This document shows, piece after piece, positions 6,268-9,766 of a DNA stretch of 9,766 nt. The notes beneath the pieces are model-generated. The model was not told the DNA's origin. It saw only the letters and a list, made by a program, of their open reading frames with translations, and did no database searches. Every line of letters starts with the position of its first letter. The stretch's first letter is position 1. Origin of the DNA: Pseudomonas sp. PGPPP3. GTDB lineage: Bacteria; Pseudomonadota; Gammaproteobacteria; Pseudomonadales; Pseudomonadaceae. The stretch covers positions 8,370 through 18,135 of the forward strand of contig NKIE01000011.1 of NCBI GenBank assembly GCA_002256055.1, read 5' to 3'. The translations under genes were made by a program, and so were the position numbers.

Positions 6268-6864
6268 ATGGCAAGTGCTGTAACTCCTCCGGATATACAA
6301 GCGGCGGCTGTAGCACTGAGAGAGGCCGGCTACTCGCTGACCTCTATTGCCACGCGCCTCGGCATATCGATTAGTACGACTCAGCGCATACTAAAGAAAC
6401 ATGGCGCCGTTGCTGGCGCTACATCTGCGGAAGTCATTACTAGAGCCAGGGAAGAGATGATAAATACTGCCTATAGTCTAGAAGCAGTACAGCAAGTTGC
6501 AGCCAGCCTAGTACATGACGATCTCGATCTATCACAGCGCTTACGAATTAAAGCCGCAGAGATTTTGGATACGATCAAAGTCACACCAGCCAACTCCGTG
6601 CAAGCATCCAGAGCTCTCGCTGCATGCGCAACAGCTCTCAAGCTCTCTCAAGATGTTCAACGCAAAGCCTTGCCTCTCGACAAGTTAGAACGGTCAACAC
6701 AAGTCGAAGAGCTATCAGTGCTAACTATCAAGATCATGACCGAAGACGATGTACGAGAGATGCGTGAGCAACAACGCCGTGAGGCAACTGAACGAATTGG
6801 AGGCCGTAAAATTGGACCTCCCCTAGCGCAAGATCAGGACGAAATAATTGAGTTTGTAGACTGA
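6268..6864 (+). CDS. Helix-turn-helix protein of unknown function
   Basis: This 198-residue protein starts three bases after the previous stop and has AGGAG at 6255-6259, eight bases before its ATG. The N-terminus carries a clear helix-turn-helix at about 10-46: AAAVALREAGYSLTSIATRL, then GISISTTQRILKKHG, of the kind seen in transposase and phage terminase small-subunit N-termini and in small regulators. The middle (55-135) is all helix, with heptad-like spacing that could serve oligomerisation. The C-terminal third contains TIKIMTEDDVREMREQQRRE and ends in acidic residues. No catalytic motif is seen. It lies between a small probable DNA-binding gene and the HUH protein gene, so it may bind the nearby inverted repeats at 6913-7004 as a repressor or as an origin-binding factor (inference). 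A terminase-like role is possible but no other phage packaging gene is present. Confidence 0.8.
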   Translation: MASAVTPPDIQAAAVALREAGYSLTSIATRLGISISTTQRILKKHGAVAGATSAEVITRAREEMINTAYSLEAVQQVAASLVHDDLDLSQRLRIKAAEILDTIKVTPANSVQASRALAACATALKLSQDVQRKALPLDKLERSTQVEELSVLTIKIMTEDDVREMREQQRREATERIGGRKIGPPLAQDQDEIIEFVD

Positions 6865-6956
6865 CTACATCCTGACCTGAGACTGACCACCCTCAATCGT
6901 CAAACCCTTAGAGTATAGATATGTATTCGACCCTATACCGTTCGATGAGCATGACC

Positions 6957-6971
6957 CGATTTTGAAAATCG
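6957..6971. repeat. 15-base near-palindrome with seven-base arms
   Basis: CGATTTT (6957-6963) and AAAATCG (6965-6971) are exact reverse complements around a single G, 46 bases before the HUH protein gene. The single-base centre makes it a better protein-binding palindrome than a hairpin. Confidence 0.6.
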
Positions 6972-6992
6972 AGACACGCATGCCAGGGCAGT

Positions 6993-7004
6993 CGATACAT
7001 ATCG
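6993..7004. repeat. 12-base palindromic repeat just before the HUH gene
   Basis: CGATA (6993-6997) and TATCG (7000-7004) are exact reverse complements around CA. The site lies 13 bases before the start codon and abuts the weak ribosome binding site GAGAAG (7006-7011), so a protein bound here would interfere with expression of the gene (inference). Confidence 0.5.
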
Positions 7005-7017
7005 CGAGAAGATTAAA

Positions 7018-7968
7018 ATGAACGGTAACCCCACTAGCAACCCAACTAGCCATTTTGCGACAAAACGCTTGATGAGCAGCACCAGCACTGACACCGGCTC
7101 ACCATCAAATACAGTCAGCGGAGTTTTTCCTAAAAGTTCACGAAAGCATCGACATGCCAAACGCCCCTGCACGCCAGGACTAGCGGGAGAGCTAGCCATT
7201 AGACATGGCGTGTATCGTGAAACCCTAGCAGTAAAGGAGTTTCTTGATGCTTATCTAAGCCTATTAGATGAATCCGTAGCAGACCAACCGTTCACTTTAA
7301 CAACAGGTCTTGAACATGAGTCGGTAGATGCTGAACTGCACCGAGAAACTATCGAAACAGAGCTCACCAAGATCACGCCGGCCATTCAGTCCTATGCCTC
7401 CGGCATCGAACTTCATGATTGGGCACGCAGATTACCAGCGGCATCGAAACGAGTGCTCACCATGAGCGCACTTGGTTTTAAGGCTCATGCCTACGCGATT
7501 ACCTTCCGGCTCAGTCACAAGGTTGCGCAGGCGGCACTAGCCGCCAAGCGACCGACTGAACACATCGCAGCCATTCTAAAGAGACTCGGCTTACGCGACT
7601 TCGTCTTCGTCTTCGAATACAGCGACAGTGAAAGCGAAGAAAACCACCCTCTTCACATTCATGGCATAGCAATCATCCCAGATGAGTTGCTGATAGAGCT
7701 GACGAGGGAACAGGTCGACACCGATGGTGAACTACAACAAAGCAAGCTGCGAGCAGCGCTGGCGCCAGATTACCGGGAGCGATGGGGGAACAAAGCCATC
7801 GACATTCAACCGATACAAACCCCAGTCAGGTGGGTTCGCTACATGATCCAAGAAATCACCCAGACGACCAGCCGACTGGATGCCAGCCCGGACTATGCAA
7901 CGCAAAGCGCCAGCAGAATAGGCCAAGAGCTCTATGCAGAGATCCGCAGACTAGCAGGCAACCGCTAA
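7018..7968 (+). CDS. Putative HUH endonuclease, Rep-like (rolling-circle type initiator or relative)
   Basis: This 316-residue protein shows the core pattern of HUH nucleases, which nick single-stranded DNA through a 5'-phosphotyrosine and start rolling-circle replication or transposition. A first strand AHAYAITFRLS (156-166) is followed by FVFVFEYS with E200, then HPLHIHGIAIIP in which H213-I-H215 is the metal-binding HUH pair, and finally WVRYMIQEI with Y275 as the likely nucleophile. The order (strand, Glu strand, HUH strand, Tyr helix) and spacing match Rep proteins of plasmids and filamentous phages. The Lys often found after the Tyr is not present, and only one candidate Tyr is seen. 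The first 50 residues are Ser/Thr-rich and basic, and look disordered. GAGAAG (7006-7011) is a weak but well-placed ribosome binding site. It could be a replication initiator, a mobilisation relaxase or a REP-associated type nuclease; I favour Rep-like. Confidence 0.75.
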   Translation: MNGNPTSNPTSHFATKRLMSSTSTDTGSPSNTVSGVFPKSSRKHRHAKRPCTPGLAGELAIRHGVYRETLAVKEFLDAYLSLLDESVADQPFTLTTGLEHESVDAELHRETIETELTKITPAIQSYASGIELHDWARRLPAASKRVLTMSALGFKAHAYAITFRLSHKVAQAALAAKRPTEHIAAILKRLGLRDFVFVFEYSDSESEENHPLHIHGIAIIPDELLIELTREQVDTDGELQQSKLRAALAPDYRERWGNKAIDIQPIQTPVRWVRYMIQEITQTTSRLDASPDYATQSASRIGQELYAEIRRLAGNR

Positions 7969-8013
7969 ACAAGGTGCGGTATCCTCGCCGGCTTGGATCT
8001 AGGGACAGCCAGC
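7969..8013. other. Short gap between the HUH gene and the MmeI-like gene
   Basis: These 45 bases hold the ribosome binding site AGGGA (8001-8005) of the next gene. ACCGC (7961-7965) and GCGGT (7976-7980) can pair across the upstream stop codon, but no T-tract follows, so there is no clear terminator. GC content rises noticeably to the right of this point. Confidence 0.35.
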
Positions 8014-9766
8014 ATGACGCCATCAGACTTTATCGCCACTTGGAAGAACAACTCGCTCACCGAGAAAGGCGGCGCACAGCCTCACTTTGAAGACCTTTGC
8101 CAAATGCTCGGCGTAGCGCCACCGCGCCAGTACGGCGAATACTGCTATGAGCAGGATCTAAAGAAGATGCACGGAGGTGCAGGCTTTGCTGACGTGTGGA
8201 AGCGCGGCTGCTTTGGCTGGGAGAACAAAGGCCCAGACAAAGACCTCGGCCCAGCCTTGATGCAGCTGAAAAACTACGCCGGCGCTATGGATAACCCGCC
8301 GGTACTGGTCGTCTGCAACCGTGAACGCATCGAGCTGCACCCCTGCTTCGTAGGCTACCCGAGCACACCACGTATCATCGCACTCGACGACATCGGCCAA
8401 CCCGACAACCTCAACGCCCTGCGCTGGTTGTTTTCGGTAGATGAAGTCAACAAACTGCGCCCGCTCAAATCCAACGCAGCTATCACCGCCGAGGCCGCCG
8501 GCGAATTTGCCCGCTTGGCCAGCGGCATGCGCCAGCGCGGATTGGACAGCCAGCAGGTCGCGCATTTTCTAATCCAGTGCATCTTCTGCATGTACGCCGA
8601 AGACGAAGGTCTGTTGCATCAAGGCAGCAGCGACAACCCTCAGATCTTCACCGCCATTCTCAAAAGCGCCCGCGATGACGTTGAACGCGCCGGCAAGCGC
8701 ATTGCAAATCTGTTCACTGCCATGCAAAACGGCGGCGCCTACGGCAACGACGACATCGCCTGGTTCAATGGCGGCCTGTTCAATACCGTCGATATACCCG
8801 CGCTGACCGGCGACGACCTCGGCGTGCTCCGGCATGCCGCCGAAACCCTCGACTGGCGCGCCATCGATCCGACCATCTTCGGCACCCTGTTCGAGCGCGG
8901 CCTAGACCCCAACGCCCGTGCACCACTCGGCGCGCACTACACCGACACCGGCACCATCGGCAAATTAATCCAACCGCTGATCGTTGAACCGCTGGCCGCC
9001 GCTTGGGCCGCGATCAAACCGGCGCTGGCCAAAGCCCAAGGTAAGGGTGTTAAAAGCGCGCCCTACAAGGCGGCGGTCACGGCCTACCAAGGCTATTTCG
9101 AGCTGCTGAAAAACTTTCGTGTACTCGACCCCGCCTGCGGCTCGGGCAACTTCCTCTACCTCGCCCTGCATGCCCTCAAAGACCTGGAGCACGCTGCGCA
9201 GATCGACCTAGAGCTACTCGGTTTCGGTCGCCAACTACACGTCGAAACCGGCCCGGCCAACGTGCTGGGTTTGGAAATTAACGAATACGCCGCCGAACTG
9301 GCCCGCGTAACGGTGTGGATCGGTGACCTGCAATGGAGCCAGCGCAATGGCCGACCGATTGCGCAAAACCCAATCCTGCGCTCGCTCGACAGCATCGAAC
9401 ACCGCGACGCTCTGATCGCCGAAGATGGCAGCGAAGCGCAGTGGCCGATGGCGGACGTGATTATTGGTAACCCGCCGTTTTTGGGTGACAAGAAGATGCG
9501 CGGCGAGCTGGGCGCCGACTACACCGAGCGCCTACGCCTGCGCTACGCCGGACAAGTACCGGGCGGTGCAGATTTGGTCTGCTACTGGTTCCACAAAGCG
9601 CGCCAACAAATAGTTGCCGGCCACAGCCAGCGCGCCGGGCTGGTGTCCACCAATTCCATCCGTGGCGGCGCCAACCGCAAGGTGCTGGATGCGATCGCCG
9701 ATGAACTGGTGATCTTCAATGCCTGGAGCGATGAAGCTTGGATCAATGATGGGGCGGCAGTAAGAG
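8014..9766 (+). CDS. MmeI-like (Type IIL) fused restriction-modification enzyme, N-terminal part (partial)
   Basis: The frame is open from ATG 8014 to the end of the window (584 complete codons) with no stop, so the C-terminus is missing. It encodes a single-chain restriction and adenine N6-methyltransferase of the MmeI family. The N-terminal nuclease domain carries D60-X9-E70-N-K72 (ADVWK, then FGWENKG), the same D-X9-E-X-K spacing as MmeI. A helical spacer follows at about 150-300. The methyltransferase domain shows motif I DPACGSGNF (372-380) for S-adenosylmethionine and motif IV NPPF (486-489) for catalysis. MmeI itself is about 920 residues, so the target-recognition and C-terminal domains must lie beyond the edge. 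AGGGA at 8001-8005, eight bases upstream, supports the start. Such enzymes methylate one strand of the site for self-protection and need no separate methylase. It is probably defence cargo, unless the element ends before it. Confidence 0.93.
   Translation, partial: MTPSDFIATWKNNSLTEKGGAQPHFEDLCQMLGVAPPRQYGEYCYEQDLKKMHGGAGFADVWKRGCFGWENKGPDKDLGPALMQLKNYAGAMDNPPVLVVCNRERIELHPCFVGYPSTPRIIALDDIGQPDNLNALRWLFSVDEVNKLRPLKSNAAITAEAAGEFARLASGMRQRGLDSQQVAHFLIQCIFCMYAEDEGLLHQGSSDNPQIFTAILKSARDDVERAGKRIANLFTAMQNGGAYGNDDIAWFNGGLFNTVDIPALTGDDLGVLRHAAETLDWRAIDPTIFGTLFERGLDPNARAPLGAHYTDTGTIGKLIQPLIVEPLAAAWAAIKPALAKAQGKGVKSAPYKAAVTAYQGYFELLKNFRVLDPACGSGNFLYLALHALKDLEHAAQIDLELLGFGRQLHVETGPANVLGLEINEYAAELARVTVWIGDLQWSQRNGRPIAQNPILRSLDSIEHRDALIAEDGSEAQWPMADVIIGNPPFLGDKKMRGELGADYTERLRLRYAGQVPGGADLVCYWFHKARQQIVAGHSQRAGLVSTNSIRGGANRKVLDAIADELVIFNAWSDEAWINDGAAVR

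Larger units (their letters stand above)
6865..7017. other. Intergenic region with three inverted repeats; candidate origin, nick site or operator
   Basis: These 153 bases separate the helix-turn-helix gene from the HUH protein gene and hold GTATAG/CTATAC (6913-6918 and 6933-6938), a near-palindrome CGATTTT-G-AAAATCG (6957-6971) and CGATA-CA-TATCG (6993-7004). Such hairpins are usual at sites nicked by HUH Rep proteins, but also in operators. No convincing promoter pair was found, although TATA-like bases occur at 6914-6928. A minus-strand frame crossing this area is not supported as a gene. Confidence 0.45.

Noticed and set aside
6865..7199. Minus-strand frames opposite the start of the HUH gene
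   Set aside because: No ribosome binding site or recognisable domain. They overlap the supported plus-strand gene and the inverted-repeat gap.
7961..7980. ACCGC/GCGGT hairpin at the HUH gene stop as a terminator
   Set aside because: A five-pair stem with a ten-base loop and no following T-run is not a credible rho-independent terminator.
366..7994. GCCGGCTT shared by the ppa terminator (366-373) and the gap after the HUH gene (7987-7994) as attachment-site repeats
   Set aside because: Eight GC-rich bases are too short, and the left copy is fully explained as the terminator stem of ppa.
8158..9491. Several minus-strand open frames across the MmeI-like gene
   Set aside because: They are shadows of a GC-rich plus-strand gene whose frame carries clear nuclease and methylase motifs; the minus frames show no family pattern and no good start sites.
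1..9766. CRISPR array, tRNA or rRNA genes
   Set aside because: No regularly spaced repeats of CRISPR length and no cloverleaf or rRNA-like sequence were seen on either strand.

Overview
The window looks like part of a Pseudomonas chromosome (or a close gammaproteobacterial relative) carrying the left end of an integrated mobile element. The first 334 bases encode the C-terminal part of a family I inorganic pyrophosphatase whose sequence reads as typically pseudomonad. A clear rho-independent terminator follows, and beyond it the gene content changes to integration, recombination and defence functions, with lower and more uneven GC than the pyrophosphatase gene.

Layout. 1-380: 3' end of ppa and its terminator. 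381-545: non-coding, with a run of near-repeats just before the integrase and a possible promoter; this is where I would look for the left attachment site. 546-2416: a P4-type tyrosine integrase and a 212-residue protein of unknown function, overlapping by four bases. 2501-4405 (minus strand): an OLD-family ATPase/TOPRIM nuclease with no helicase partner beside it. 4406-4664: upstream region shared with a divergent AlpA-type regulator (4665-4907). 5081-7968: a small serine recombinase, two small proteins with probable DNA-binding helices, and a 316-residue protein with an HUH endonuclease motif, all on the plus strand. 8014 to the window edge: an MmeI-like (Type IIL) restriction-modification enzyme, cut off at residue 584.

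How the genes may work together (inference). The tyrosine integrase would insert and, with AlpA as a likely controller or directionality factor, excise the element next to ppa. The 5081-7968 block looks like a second DNA-processing module. It has a serine recombinase and a Rep-like HUH nuclease, and the HUH gene is preceded by a 153-base gap with three inverted repeats that could be an origin or operator. The OLD nuclease and the MmeI-like enzyme are plausible anti-phage or anti-plasmid cargo. The right end of the element is not visible, so I cannot say whether the MmeI-like gene lies inside it.

Most interesting part: the serine recombinase / two helix-turn-helix genes / HUH protein set. I recognise the two end enzymes by motif, but I do not recognise the set as a named system.
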